A stretch of DNA of 64,000 nucleotides from Onchocerca lupi (GCA_028564675.1 JAOVVO010000126.1:1-64000); one strand, 5' to 3'. Counted from the first letter of the stretch, positions 10,999 through 24,255 are shown. Notes: generated by a model not told the origin, from the letters alone. A program made the numbers and translations.

Positions 10999-13900
10999 AT
11001 TGTCGTCCCTAATTTTAATTCCGACACAATTAGATGCAGCTCCAATAGCAACTAATCCTAATTGTTTTCCGGGTCAATCAAATGACTTTAGAAAAGTTTT
11101 ATTTAATGAATTTGAATTCTATGGTTAAGATAGCAAAATTGAAATTTTTAAAAACAGTTAAAAATGGAAGAATTAAAACGATTGTAATAATCGTAATCTT
11201 CACTCCGTGCAAAATTTTTTACACTTATCATTTTGATAGCTTATAATTATATTTGCAGCATTTTCGGCGACATTTATTGCATTGTTCATTATTGCTATTT
11301 ATAATAGTATATTCATTTTGTGGTGGTCTAATTTTTTACAAATTAGAAAGAGATGCAGCAAAATCCCATCAGAATGAAAAAATTATTAAAACAAATTTAT
11401 GTATCGCACAGGTAAATCTATATCTTATTATATTTCTCATTATTTGTTACAATAAAAAATCCTTCAGGTCGACTGTGAAATCATGAATGATAAATCGTTA
11501 ACAATCACATACAATATATAAAATAGCAAGAAAACATTAATACAAGTACAAGTAATAATAAATCTGCGTAATATATAAAACAGTAAAACTATTAAATATT
11601 TGGTAAATGCTAATAGCAGTAAACCATTTTATATGAAATGTATTTTTCCAAATTAGAAAATCAAGACAAAAACACATCAATTATATTTTTTTTCTTTTGT
11701 GATAAATTTTAGATCTTCCCATAAATATTGTCTCTCAAATTTAATATTCTTCTATCGTGAGATATTAAAGATTGAGAAGTTTCAGTTAATTCAAAAAATA
11801 TCATATTATCGATGAATTCTAATCCTTTCCGTTGTTTTGAAAAATGGTAATGTTTGTGGGAATTGACTTTTTAAAATTTTTAAAAATTAATTTTTAAATA
11901 GTTGAAAATAACAAAACTAATTAAGTAAATAGATCGTATCTGGATGCAATTTGTCAAATTAATTTTAATTCGACAATTATTCCGCGAAAATTAATTAAGC
12001 TACGACAAGTTTATTTTGATTTTTCACTTTTTTTCTTCAGCCTATTAAAATCAATTATGTTACTTTGTGTTTATTTCTTTTAGATCTTACGAAAGATGAA
12101 AAATTATTCGGATGAAGTACTGCAACAAATTGAATGTTGTTGGAGAGTCAATACTGATGAGACAACGGAATGGAATTATGTCACATCTACTCTTTACGGA
12201 TTTGGCATTGTGACGACATTGGGTTGTCAATCTTAATTTAAATTTTAATGTTATTCTTAGAAAGAAAGAGAAAACGAGTAAATTCAAGATAAACTATAAG
12301 AACATCGAATTTATCATTTATGAGAAAATTTATTTATTATACAAATTTCCTCAAAATTCTATCATTGATATTTTCCTATTATTTCGACCTATATATTTGC
12401 TCTGTGCTTAGTTTTTGTTGACATTTTTGTTGGTACGATTTATAAACACCATTTTAAAAAAATCAAAGAATGGATCAATATCAATAATGGCAATATTCGA
12501 ATTTTTTTAAATTTTCCTAAATGATTATTGTACTAAATTCAATGGGGAAGAGAAAAAAATATTAAAATTTAAAAATTAGTATTATTTCTTGTAAAATAAT
12601 CCGGACATTTTCATTCAAAATGAAAACAAAAAATTAGGCAATCGATTTAAAGGAAAAGAATAAAATTCATCACTTACTGCGTAGTTTTGATATTTAAATT
12701 TTAAAATTACGATTTTGAATTAATTCAGCGAAAGAATACTAATACAGGAAATTTAGATTTTATATCCAATTAAGTCATTTATCAGTGGTACGCAGTTTTT
12801 ATAAACCTCGCATGCTTTCTATTACAAAAATATCTGCAAATTGGATGAATAAGAGCTTTAGTTTTGCTTATTTATAACGAATAATTAGAGGAAGAGCAAA
12901 TCGAACATTTTGCTATTGAAAATTTAAAAAATTTTTTTTTTAATTTAATGATAAATAACAGACATGTTTTGTAGGTTATAATCGTATTGCACCAATTACA
13001 ACAGCCGGTCGAATATTGGCCGTATTTTATGGTATATTTGGTATACCAATAACAATGATTGCAATAGCAATAACTGGCCGTAAATTGAATACTGTCGTGG
13101 TTAATTGGAAACAAAAGGTCATTCTTATCATTTGCAATTTATACTTACGATGGTTTAATTTTAAAGTTTTTTGACATATCGCTGAGATATATGCATCAGA
13201 ATCCTTACAGTAACAATAATCATAATGCTATAGCATGTTGAATCATTTTTATGCATCAGAATCCTTATAGTAATAACAGTCGTAATGTCCCATGAATGTC
13301 AAATCATTGGACCACCTCCACGCTTCAGCTCATCTGTATTTTTGAGCTGCTCATTTGAGCCATTCTTTTTCTTTTTCGCTCGTTCGCTGATGTCCGTTCT
13401 TCCTCAGTTTAGTTTGCAATTATCATCGCATTCCTTCCGCTTTGCGAATATCTTGACCTATTTCTGATCTTCTGCGAGGTATTATTTGGATGAAATAAAG
13501 CAGATCAATTGCACTCTGACTTTCGTCGAAATTATTTGAGAATATCCAAGCAAATTGGTCATGGATTATTCCTTCTTTCGTCATTTTAAGAAAAGAATAG
13601 AATTCACTGACTATCGATTTGCTGCTATTGCCGTGTTGATCTGTGTCGCTATAAAATTGCCACTGTGTCAGTGAAGAAACTCCGAACTGAACTGTCAATT
13701 GAACTCTAATTGTTGTCGAATTTGAATTGATTCTGCTCCAAAATCCGAATCTTTTAAATCCTTTCGAGGTTTCTTTTCCTTCACTGATCTCTAGCATGTC
13801 GTCGTATGATTAGTTGATCTCACTTTATCTGTTAATCGGAGCGTTTTGGCGGTAAACATGTTTATCATTACGGAGAGGTAGGTATATCTATACGGGAACA

Positions 13901-16900
13901 AGTACCTATTCATATGCAACGTTGTATCAAATTTTCAAATCAATTAGTGAAGAACTTGAAACGTTGAGTGGCAAAAAACAACGAGCATTTACATTTTTAT
14001 TAATATTGATAATTAGGTATAACATTCAATGATTCTTTTCCATTGATAACATTATGAATTGAAGTTGAATTTCCTGGAAGATTTAATCAATATGAAGTTT
14101 GTTCAATGTAATAAGTTCAGAATTCATATTTGAAAAAAGCGTTAGTTAGAAAAAAATCTGTGTTGAAATGATAAGTATAAAAATAGAATCCATAAGGCAA
14201 AAATCAGTAGCAGAAATCAACATCCCATATAGCAATAACATTTGTATACGATTATTCAAAAGTTGTCATTATAATGAAGAAAAATGTATGAAATAAATCT
14301 GTGATGAATTAAGCAGCTAAGTCCAAGCCCTACTTTTTTAATCAAAATATTGATATCAAAAAAAAGATACTTTGATGTCTGTCATTTCAAAATAAAATAC
14401 TTCAAAAATTCAAATTTCTTGGATTAATATAAAAAAAAACACGAAAAATATTTAAGTTGGCAGCCTTTAAATCACGAAATATGGGCAGAAAAAAAAGCTT
14501 GAAATCCGTTGAGGATCAAAGCGAGGAGAAAGAACCAGAAGAAATCTCATCTGGTTTTGCAACATTTCTAATTTTTATCACTTTCGCGGCTTATGTGGTA
14601 TTTGGTGCCTTATTATTGCCTCTTTTAAATGGCGAGGTAATACTATATTTTCAAGCTAGTAGTAAGAGCTTAAGATAGAAATTATCGTCTTAACTCATGA
14701 AGTGCAAGAAATTTGAATTATGCACATAATTGCTTAATGATAGAATTAATTGCTTTTGTCGTAAGCAACGCATTTTTGTTCAAATATTTTAAGCCTTTTT
14801 ATCAGAAAGAAATTTTATAAAGAATTTGACATGTTCATTCGATTAATTTATTCATTTTTACTTTTTTTCTTCAGGTAGATTTTCTCAATGGTTTATATTA
14901 TAATTTTCTTTGCTTAACAGCAATTGACTTTGGTCATCTCATACCTCAAAGGTGGGCAATCTTATGCAAAGAAATTCAAAATATTCAAAAAATCGTGCAA
15001 ATTTACGATGAATGATATAAGTTTGGAATAATCTTTATCAATATTAAGCAAATCTTTTCAGGGAATTAAAATAGTGAAGTAAGAGAAAAGATGAAGTGGT
15101 AAAGGTGATTATGGCTATCAAATCAAACGAAAAATAAACTTTGATTATATTCGAAATTTTAAAATAAAAATTTGTGACCATATAATTAAATAGATAGGGA
15201 CAAAATTATAAAAGGTACTCCTGGAAAATGTTAACTTGATATATGATAATATTTTTAAGAAACTTTTTTTTTAACTGACTATTCTTAATTTAAATTGAAT
15301 ACACTACGTTTCGTAAGTTATAGAGCTTTTAGATTTGAAAAAATTTGAAATTATTTATAGAATTGGACTTTTACCGATAACATTTACGTATGTTTGTTTT
15401 GGACTTGCTCTAACAACTATTGCAATTGGTTAGTTTGATTCATATCATATTAAAATCAATATTAATAATAAATAATTTAAGACAAAGTAGTATTGTTACA
15501 TTGCTAGATTCAGTTACTTTAGTGAATCATCCAAATAATAATTCCATCAAGAAATTAATTTTAGTTTTAAATAGGTTCAAGAATAAAATTTAAATTTTTT
15601 ATCGTTTTTTGTAAATTTCTAGTTTTTTTTAGCACTCAATTTCATTTTTTTTTTTTGTGATTGTTATAATAATGAAATTGAGTAAAATTAATAAATATAT
15701 ATCTCATTCATTTAGATGATGGTTCAAAATATGCCAGAAAAGTGCAGCATATTGGCCAAAAGATTAAAAATGCTGCCGCAACAAAGATTTGGTTCGGTGG
15801 TAAAATGTACGTTTTATAATGCATTTTTTTTTTTTTTGGTGAATTTTTTTTTTTTAATACTAAAAAAATTCTTAATACTAAAAATACTAAAAGTAATTCT
15901 TTTTATACTAAAAGTAATTCATTCGATACCGATGATGAGGAAGTATTGATATCAGCAAAACGTATGCTTTGTAGCAATTAAAAATTTTTCGTTTAGCAAA
16001 AATATATTATCATTCAATCTATTCGTTTGATTCCGTATCGTCTGCATATTTGCATACGCACTGTATAAGTAGAATATTCACATGAGTATTATATAGGTAC
16101 AGTATCCACAGAGGTCGAATTATGTAAGTATATATGGAAGAATTATGATACAGTATGAAGCATGATGCCTGTGTGGATATTGTATAATACAGTATGGGTG
16201 TGGATATTGTATAATACAGTATGGGGGAAAAATGAAAAGAGAGTAAGAAACGGATAAATTGAATGATGATATAGGTATTACATAAGCTCAGGTGTGATTC
16301 TCTGTACCATATTATAGTTATAATCAGAAGTTATTTGTTCATAATATCATTAATATAGTAAATTTTACCATAATAATTATTATCGATCAATTCCTATTTA
16401 TCGAGCAATTTAAGGTTGAAGTTAGGCGAAATATTACATGCCGTTGGTGAAAAATGTGGCATAGAATCGTCCGTTATTGATAAAATTGATTTAGACGGTC
16501 TTGTTCAAAAAGTTGTTGAAATAAATGTTGGTTTGAATTTTTATCAAATTTTTTTTCAAAAGAAAAAAAAATTAAATTGTTGCTTCTACGAAAAAAATCA
16601 ATATCATCCAATCATTATTTCAATAATTTATAGGAAGGCAAAGCACCAGATATGAATGAAGAAAATTTATTGCCTGAAACTCCGTCACCAAGAAAAGAAT
16701 CTTTCAAAATGTATTTATTTCATTTCATTTTTAAAATATGCTTTTGCGTCATTTATTTTACGGCATAGAATAAATAATTCGTTAAGATTAATACTGCTGG
16801 TTTAATATTAGCATAGAAATTAGTTAAATGAAGCAAATTTAAAATTATAATTATTAAGGGGAGAAGCATGGTTGTCAATTTCAAATTTCTTTCGCATAAA

Positions 16901-19900
16901 ATTCAAAGAATCGAGAAGATAAATGAAAATAAATTTAAATAAATTCGATATGTATAATATTTTATATGATAATTTCAGAATAAAATTATTGAAATTAAAT
17001 TAAGAAATTTCTTAACTGAATAAAGGATGTTTTTAGGTTAAATAAAATTAAACTGGAATGAAATGTTAAATTAGGTTGAATAAATATATTTAAATTATGT
17101 TACTTATCACTACATTTTAATTTTAATTTGCCAAGTATTATTTGATTATTATTTCAACATATATCAGCATTTCATTTTAGCACATATTTTCACAATTAAT
17201 TTTTTTTTTTTTGATTCCTTTTTGTTTGGGCCATCTATGTCTTTATTTTCTTCTTATAATTTAAGCTACGTCAAATTATGCTTTATTAAAAGATTTTCTC
17301 TCACTTTCGTCCATTATTATTATTAAAAAAAAACTTTTTTGGCATTTTTTCTCAAAAAAAAAATTTTTTTTCTTTTTATGATTTACATTTCGCATTTTTC
17401 TTTGCATCATTCTAATTTGATAATCCAACAGGATTTCTCATTGCAATCAAACCGACATATAGTTTCAAAAAAGAAAAAATTAAATTTTAGGAAGATAGTG
17501 GTTGATTATCACTTACAATCATTTTCTTCTACTTCATCTCACCAAATTAAACATTGCTAGAAATTTATGAACAATAGTTTTTCTTGTAAGAAAGATGAAA
17601 TAAAAATTTTAATACCCAATAATGTGATGCCAACAATAACAAATGTCTGATATCCTATTCTTTTCTTTTTCCCTTTTTTTTTTTTAATTCTAAATAATCT
17701 TTGAAATTTTTTGGACATGAATAATATATACATTTAGCTTGTCGAAACGGATTGAATTTGATATTTCAACAATTATTGTTTTCATATAATTTTCTGATCA
17801 AAAGAAAATAGAAACAGTATAATTTTCAGTAATTTCTAGTTTTAAAATAGTTTTATTGCCGTTTTATTTGTTAATAATAGTGACAGCAAGTTACCTTTTG
17901 TTTTCATAAATTTATTTAATTAAGCATTAAGCATTCAAAAAATTTTCATATATAACCGTGCAGAATAGATATAATTGATGAAATGATCGAATTTTTTTTT
18001 AACTTTTTTTTTTTTTTATAAAAGATTTTAAATCTATACTTTTTTTTTGAAACTAAATCATTTACTTTATAAATATCAATAATGATCATTTATTTGTCAG
18101 GAATCCATGTTTTGCTGCCGAAGATGCGATCTCGATGTTATCTTCAGAAGCACAAAAGTTTGATGCTGTAATCATTACAGTTTTAATTATTTTTGAAATA
18201 TTTTTTCGAAGTGTGACTTCATCTTTCTTTTTTCTTTTCATTAACTGAGATGCAAAACAAACTTTAATTAATAAATATTGCAAGCTAATACCATAATCTA
18301 GATTAGATTTTATAACCCGGAAAGATATCGAAGCAAATTTTAAGATGAAAAAGTTGAATTTATTTATATCTTAAATTTGAATGTTGAGTTTATTTATCGA
18401 TTCCAATCTTTAGATTTTAAATTTTAATGCCAAATCTTTGGTAAATTTCTGCAAAATTCAGCTTCTTTTACAAGAACGGATAGTTTATCAATTTCTAGCT
18501 TTCAAAAATGAAATTTTTTATCAGATAGAATTTTATTATTTATATTCCACTTTTCCTAAATTCTTATCATTCGTTAATTAATAATATCGCATTTTATTAC
18601 TTTAAATATAGTAACTGCTTAGTTTGGTAGATTAGCATTGCTAAAAGTTTCCTTGATCTTTTAGTTATTAATGACTTTTATCGATTCTTCAAATAACTAA
18701 ACTCCAAAAATAATTTGAATTTAATACATTAATTAATTCTAGGAAATTCAAAAGAAAAACAAAAACAAAATATACCATTTATATTAATTATTGCAGCATT
18801 ATAATGAAGAAATGGTTGTAACTCAAGTTTTTCAATACGATGAATTTGCAGAAGTATTCGATTTTGAAGAAACGAAAGTAAAGATATTTATCTAAAGCCT
18901 TTATCCTCTTATCACTTTATCGCTGATAAATTTTGTATAAATCCTACCATATGTTATTATTTTTTGTTTTTTCCTTTGAAAATAAATTTTTTTTTTTTGC
19001 ATTCAAATATTTATTACAATATTTATTGAATAGGTAATGGCATTAATTCATCAAGAAACGATTGAACCATCGACACATATTGCAACAATAGAAGATCAAG
19101 CATTGATACTTACATCAGCTATTAATACTCAAAAAGATCCCAAAAGTTTGTTAATTCTATCAATTAGTTGGTAATTTAAAGAAAAAAAAAAAAAAAAAAA
19201 AAACAAACTTATTTCAATTTGACGGTGATTTTAATCCTAATTTCTTATACAATTTGTGTGGGTTTTCTTTTTTTTTTTTTTCTTTAATTTGATGCTTTGC
19301 GCAATTATATCAGTTCATCATTAATATTTATTTAATTCTCATGAATTAAAATTTAAATTTCATAACTTGATAATCAATTAATTTACCGATTTCATAAATA
19401 ATTATTAATTTTCTATAGAACTTTAAACTAATTATTAAAAATGAAATTACAGCAGTACGAAAGTTCGAAGAGAAGAAGAAACTGCATGCTAATCATCCGC
19501 GAAATCTTTTTAAAGTATATGAGGATGAATGGAAACGAATTGAACATTTAACAATGAATCGGCGACGTCAGCAACATGGTAGTAATAAACCACATGAGGG
19601 TGATCAACCACAAGACAAGAAGAAACCACGTGAAGGTGATCAATTACGAGGCAGTAATCAATCACTTGAGAGTGATCAACAACAAAGCAATAAAAAACCA
19701 CGTGTGACTGGCCAATCACGAGACAATAAGAAACCACGTGAAAGTGATCAACCACAAGACAATAAGAAACCACGTGAGAGTGATCAACCACAAGACACTA
19801 GGGAACCACGTGAGAGTGATCAACCACAAGACAATAAGGAACCACGTGAGAGTGATCAACCACAAGACATTAAGGAACCACGTGAGAGTGATCAACCACA

Positions 19901-20051
19901 AGACAATAAGGAACCACGTGAGAGTGATCAGTCACAAGATAATAATTCTACTACGCAAATGTCATCTAAACAATTGAATCCACGTAAAGCAGCACCTCCT
20001 ATTCAGAAAAGCTCTAGTAAGAAAAAGAGTTCGGAAAACAAACTAAGTTGA
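10999..20051 (+). CDS. Two-pore-domain (TWK/K2P) potassium channel with long repeat-bearing C-terminal tail
   Basis: Predicted exons: 10999-11095, 11259-11411, 12084-12222, 12975-13117, 14457-14636, 14875-14951, 15361-15428, 15716-15806, 16415-16526, 16634-16710, 18101-18167, 18797-18877, 19034-19145, 19453-20051. Phases close at every junction and give about 665 residues. An N-terminal exon with the start Met was not found. The order is that of a K2P subunit: TM1 (LLLFIIVYSFCGGLIFYKLE), pore 1 and TM2 (VFYGIFGIPITMIA), TM3 (FLIFITFAAYVVFGALLLPL), pore 2, TM4 (LPITFTYVCFGLAL), then KYARK and WFGG, as in nematode TWK channels. It should form a dimeric plasma-membrane K+ leak channel. Both filters depart from T-x-G-Y/F-G: pore 1 reads TTLGYN and pore 2 TAIDFG. 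The tail ends in hydrophilic 12-residue repeats. Family certain; exact paralogue unknown. Confidence 0.85.
12673..14560 (+). repeat. Source copy of the segment duplicated at 3992-5460
   Basis: This part of the channel gene (end of one intron, the pore-1/TM2 exon, the following intron and the start of the TM3 exon) is matched in order by 3992-5460. Similarity is strongest in intron sequence around 12710-12850 and is weaker in the exons, where the other copy has decayed. An extra block at about 13311-14020 is absent from the other copy. Confidence 0.7.
13311..14020. other. About 710-bp block inside a channel intron, with an unrecognised minus-strand ORF
   Basis: The block interrupts the alignment between the intact gene and its duplicate: one copy passes directly from the TCAAATCATT anchor to the CATT.AATGATTC anchor, the other has this block between them. 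It is less AT-rich than its surroundings. Its minus strand contains a 124-codon ORF (13423-13797), serine-, glutamine- and isoleucine-rich, without a motif I recognise. No terminal inverted repeats or target duplication could be identified by eye. It is either an insertion into the gene or a deletion from the duplicate. Confidence 0.45.
16171..16224. repeat. 27-bp tandem duplication (two copies) in a channel intron
   Basis: GTGTGGATATTGTATAATAC followed by AGTATGG occurs twice head-to-tail with no or almost no differences. It lies in the intron between exons 15716-15806 and 16415-16526. Confidence 0.85.
19560..19945 (+). repeat. 36-bp coding minisatellite in the last channel exon
   Basis: About six clear and several degenerate head-to-tail units encode a 12-residue motif of the form PRESDQPQDNKE. 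Variation between units is mostly in the last three residues (NKK, TRE, NKE, IKE). Units upstream of about 19730 are more divergent. Because of the even composition, long open frames also appear in other frames and on the opposite strand; those are by-products. Confidence 0.9.
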
Positions 20052-20994
20052 TGATTCATATTATTAATAATTAGTCATTCAGGTAATCTTATTACATTCG
20101 GCCTAAAAACAGTTTAAAAGGAGAAATAATGTACAATAGGTATTCCGAAAGACGAAAAATTTTGTTGTTTGCGCTAAATTTAGTGAAATTTATAAAATAT
20201 TGAGTTAAAATTGAATTATAAAGCAGAAATGAAGGATTATATCATTTGACTCGGCTATATATACATTTATGTATCTTGAACGGAAATTTCATCTTTTTTT
20301 TTTCTTAAACTTCTTCTTTGTTCTAATCTGAAACCAATTAAGTGAAATATTTTTTTCTAATTAAAATATTCTTCAAATAATCTGTATTTTTTAAAATTGT
20401 AAATCATTTATGATAAGAATGTGTCAAAATGTTGCAGTGATCCGTTTTATGTATTGAGTTTATATGTATTATAATTTGATATTTGCCATGAAATGTTAAG
20501 TTAATTAAACTTATAAACAAATGCACACTTATAAAGAAAAGCATAAATTTGTTATAGTTAACTAATTCATTCTAATTACAGATTAATAGCAATTTGATAA
20601 TTAATTTGATAATGGTTAACAATTTGATAACTATTAATTATCAGTTTTAAATGATTGTAATGTCCTTACTGGTTCTTACGTGGTATTTTGCAATTGTTTA
20701 ATTGATTATTCTTGATGTGGTTTTTTTTTTTTTTTTTTTGTTTTTTGCGAGTGTTTTGTTTTAGACTTAGAACTGAAAATTTTCAAAACTGAATAATTAT
20801 ATATTTATAGCAGATATTTATTTGCACACACGATTCTTTTCACGGTTTATTTAACTGATACTGGTAAATTTTATTTTCACCATGAATTCTAATAAATTTT
20901 TTATTTTCGAGCGAATTCAATCGTATCGGTAATCGAATTACATTTGTCGGAAATCCGAAATTAATTTGCAAAAAAAGACAAAATTTCATATGTC

Positions 20995-21190
20995 TCATGC
21001 ATTCTCATGTAAACTATCTGGTGCCAAAAAGGACCTGCGCATTTTCGTGTAAATTATCTGGTGCCGACAAAGTTTATGCATCTTTATGTGACTTATCTGA
21101 CTCCAGCAAGCTTTTATATCTTTATAAACTATTCAGTGCCGACAAAGATTTGCGAATTTTTTTATATCCTTAATATAAACTGTCTAGCTT
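20995..21190. repeat. Degenerate 39-40 bp tandem repeat, four to five units
   Basis: Units begin with a GCATTCTCATGT-like start and contain TATCTGGTGCC(G/A)A(C)AA. Starts fall at about 20999, 21039, 21078 and 21117, with a further decayed unit after that. The spacing is regular at 39-40 bp and the later units are the most diverged. Confidence 0.7.
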
Positions 21191-21463
21191 GAGTGATCGT
21201 ATCTTCGGTGATTATATACATATCTACCAATTTTCATCTTTTGTCATTGTTACATTCTTCGATTTGGATCGATTAGCTTCCCGAAATTTCTTTTTTTTTT
21301 TTTTTTTTTTTGTGCTTCACACCAATATCTTCCTCAAACTCTTTATTTTACATTGATCGCGCTCTAATATTACTTATTCTGCGTAATAAAGTATTTATTT
21401 TACCCCTCTTTACAATCGTTGTCCAATTGACTGCAACAAAACTTCCCTCAATAAATTTCTAAG

Positions 21464-21518
21464 AAATTTCCACAAAAACCCCGATAACATTGAAATTCCC
21501 ACAAAAACCCCGATAACA
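21464..21518. repeat. 28-bp tandem duplication
   Basis: CCACAAAAACCCCGATAACA occurs twice, each preceded by AAATT(T/C)C, 28 bp apart. Confidence 0.8.
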
Positions 21519-22502
21519 AGATTTTGGTAATGAATTGCATCGATTAGAAAAAAGACTTGATAATCATTGAAAATAAGTAAATTTTTAATTTTAGATTTAA
21601 AAATCTATAAATTTTATTTTTATTTTATAGAATTTTTTTTTCAATCATTCAATCAAATTTTTGGATTCAAAAAATGCTTAATGATTTTTCATGAATCGAT
21701 ATGATAACCAATATATGTCTTCAAAAAATATTGGCATTAAACATTTTTCATTTTTTTTCGAATGTTAATAATTTCTTTTGCTAGGAAAGTTCAAACCTTC
21801 GATTAGTTTTCTCACAAAATGACATAAGCTTTTATTGAATAAAATTGAAACGATTGTCCCAATTTGCACAAATTATTGTTAATGATTCAAAAATGAATTT
21901 TCGAATACATTATTCATTTGTCAATCATGACAACAGGAAAGAATAAGAAATGATCATAAAAAAAAGGAAAAAAAAAATAAAAATGAGAAATTACCACATC
22001 ATCAATGATGATTATTAGTAGATGGAATTTATGAGAATAAAATTGGAAATAAGTCAATATATGCTTTGAATTATATTCTAAATTTAATTGAATCTTATTT
22101 TATTTATTATTCTGAATAGTTAAAAATTAAATCACGTCCGACATAAATAACATATCGATAAAGAATTTTATTTTTTCTCATCAACATTTCATGGAATTGG
22201 TAACAATAAAAAAGATGAATATGGAAAATTCGGAAATATAGACTTTCTTTTCTTTGTTGTAATTATTCAACTTCTGCTATTCAAAATGAAAAATAGAATA
22301 GAATATAAATTTGCATGAATTATTTCAAATTCCAATTAAATATGTTAATAAAAAAGTTTTTTTGCAATTTTTATTAATATACCGATCATCATATTCGTTG
22401 AATTCCTTTAAGTCAGTCAATTTGAATAACCACGATTATGGATTTCTCGTATCAAAAAAAAATATATATTGCTCAAATTAAAAGAATATGTCAAGCCTTT
22501 AC

Positions 22503-23750
22503 CTGAAGAGCCATCGTTTTCTCTGTTCTTCAATTTTTGCCACATCGTGCTGCGAAGATAACAATTTTCGATTCAAAATTTGCATAGTTTGTCTATGGTA
22601 AACGATAATCAAAAAGAACCTGAGGAAGCCAGTATGATTTGATTAAATCTTTAAAATGCAATGCAATCAATAAATGGTGGAAATTATTGATAAAGAATAT
22701 AAGTTAATCTAGTAATTTTGAAGGGAAATAATTTTTTAGTTATTAATCTTGAAATACTAACCCTGAGTTCTGTTGCAATTATTGTGTTATTTCCATTGTT
22801 TGCAATAATTTTTCTTGTATTTTTTCTGCTTCAGATTTCCTTTTTTGTTGAAAATCCATTTCCCGCTGCTGTAAAAAATTCCTGCTTTAGCAAAAATAAA
22901 CTTGAAAGATTAGATCTAAATTTAAAAAAGAAAAAAAAATGAATAATCAGATGGCAATAAATGATGATATCTTCGTTTCGATACTTGACAATAACAGAGT
23001 AATGTACTATGCCTACCGAAAATCTCAATGCTATATTTACTCTACCAATAAGTACAATTCAGGCAAAAAATTCAACTTGTCGAAATGTTCTTTGCGCTAA
23101 CATTCCCGCTTCTCTGGTCTTCAATATCTTTTTTCCTTATCACCTTTATCTACTGTTTATTTCCATACTTTTTTTTTATAAAGCTGTATTCTTTGCTCCT
23201 ATAAATGGTTTAAATTTGAATAAATTTAGGGCTTTCATCAGATTAAGATGATTATTTGAGTTTAGAATCTAATCAATACAATTAAACTGAATGGAATTCA
23301 TTCTCATTTTATACTTTCAATATATTTCCTAATTGGAAAAGAAGTTTGAGAACTGAGTAATCAATAATTTATACATTATAATTAAATCCAAAAAAAAAAA
23401 CGCCTAATCATTATTTCTATCACAGGTTATATTTAAAGAAGACACTAATTTCTGTGAATGAACTAAACCAATAAGTATGAAAAAAAAAAAAAAAAAAAAG
23501 CCTAAATAAGCAAAAAGGTCACTAAATGAAGCTACAAAAATTACCAAGCAAAAATAAGCGCTTGTTGATTGTTGTTGCATATTTCCAGGCAAATGTTGAG
23601 AAAAACAACAAGTTCTATCGATCATACCGCACGGAAACGAAAATCATGGCTTTCAAGCTTTTTGTTGTTCCAACATAATTTGTCTTTGGAGATGATTCTC
23701 ATACTGGTTGTTCATCTTCATGCTAATTGAATTCATCTGCTCACATTGTT
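22503..23750 (-). other. Possible exons of a minus-strand coiled-coil protein
   Basis: Several short minus-strand stretches have heptad-like, Q/E/K-rich coding character and splice-like borders. One at 22779-22868 has acceptor TTTTTTACAG and reads QREMDFQQKRKSEAEKIQEK and on to a TAA. One at 22503-22549 has acceptor TTCGCAG and donor CAG|GTAAAG and reads HDVAKIEEQRKRWLF. One near 23055-23125 reads REAGMLAQRTFRQ before a GT. One near 23650-23750 reads MKMNNQYENHLQRQ and on to a stop. They could not be joined into one phase-consistent model, and two end in stop codons, so this may be a decayed gene or chance. Confidence 0.25.
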
Positions 23751-24255
23751 TGGTAAAAAAAAAAAAAAAGCAAAGAAATGACTTTGAAATGACAGTAATT
23801 CATTACAAATTTCAAGCCAATGAGACAGTGGAATATTGTTTTCGACATTCATCCTTTCCTATTAACAGTGCTTAATTATGTAAATTAGAATAATTTTTCG
23901 AAAAAAGAATCCACTAATTAGAATAATTTTCCAAAATAGTGAAACGTAAAAAGAAGTTGATGTAATAAACCATTCATGAAGTTAAGAATTACAGATACAC
24001 GCATATATTGACATCCTTCGTTATTTTGCACAGTAAATGTACAGATAAATATATCAGTAATATATTGCAAGTTTTACAGAGCCAGAAAAAAAAAATCTGC
24101 ATTTGCTGTACCTTGGTTACTTTCATCCAAAAATTGTTAAAAGTCGAAATTTCTTTTTTTTTTTTTTTTTTTGAGAATCTATCGATACAATTTTAATTCG
24201 ACCAACGATGCAATTCGCAATTACACAAATAAAAATCGATGTATCATGAAATATG

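Larger units (their letters stand above)
20052..22502. other. Intergenic region with small tandem repeats, no gene recognised
   Basis: This is AT-rich sequence 3' of the channel gene. It holds a degenerate 39-40 bp tandem repeat (about 20995-21190) and a 28-bp duplication (21464-21518), listed separately. Long T runs occur at about 20720 and 21290. No supported exon was seen. Confidence 0.5.

Noticed and set aside
15863..15981. In-frame stretch after channel exon 15716-15806 ending in an acidic SNSFDTDDEEV and a stop, as an alternative C-terminal exon
   Set aside because: It lacks a good acceptor and consists partly of short A-rich repeats. Splicing directly to 16415 closes the phase and keeps the expected tail.
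19510..19977. Long ORFs on the minus strand and in other plus frames over the 36-bp repeat
   Set aside because: The repeat period is a multiple of three, so any open frame stays open. The plus frame is fixed by the upstream exon phases.
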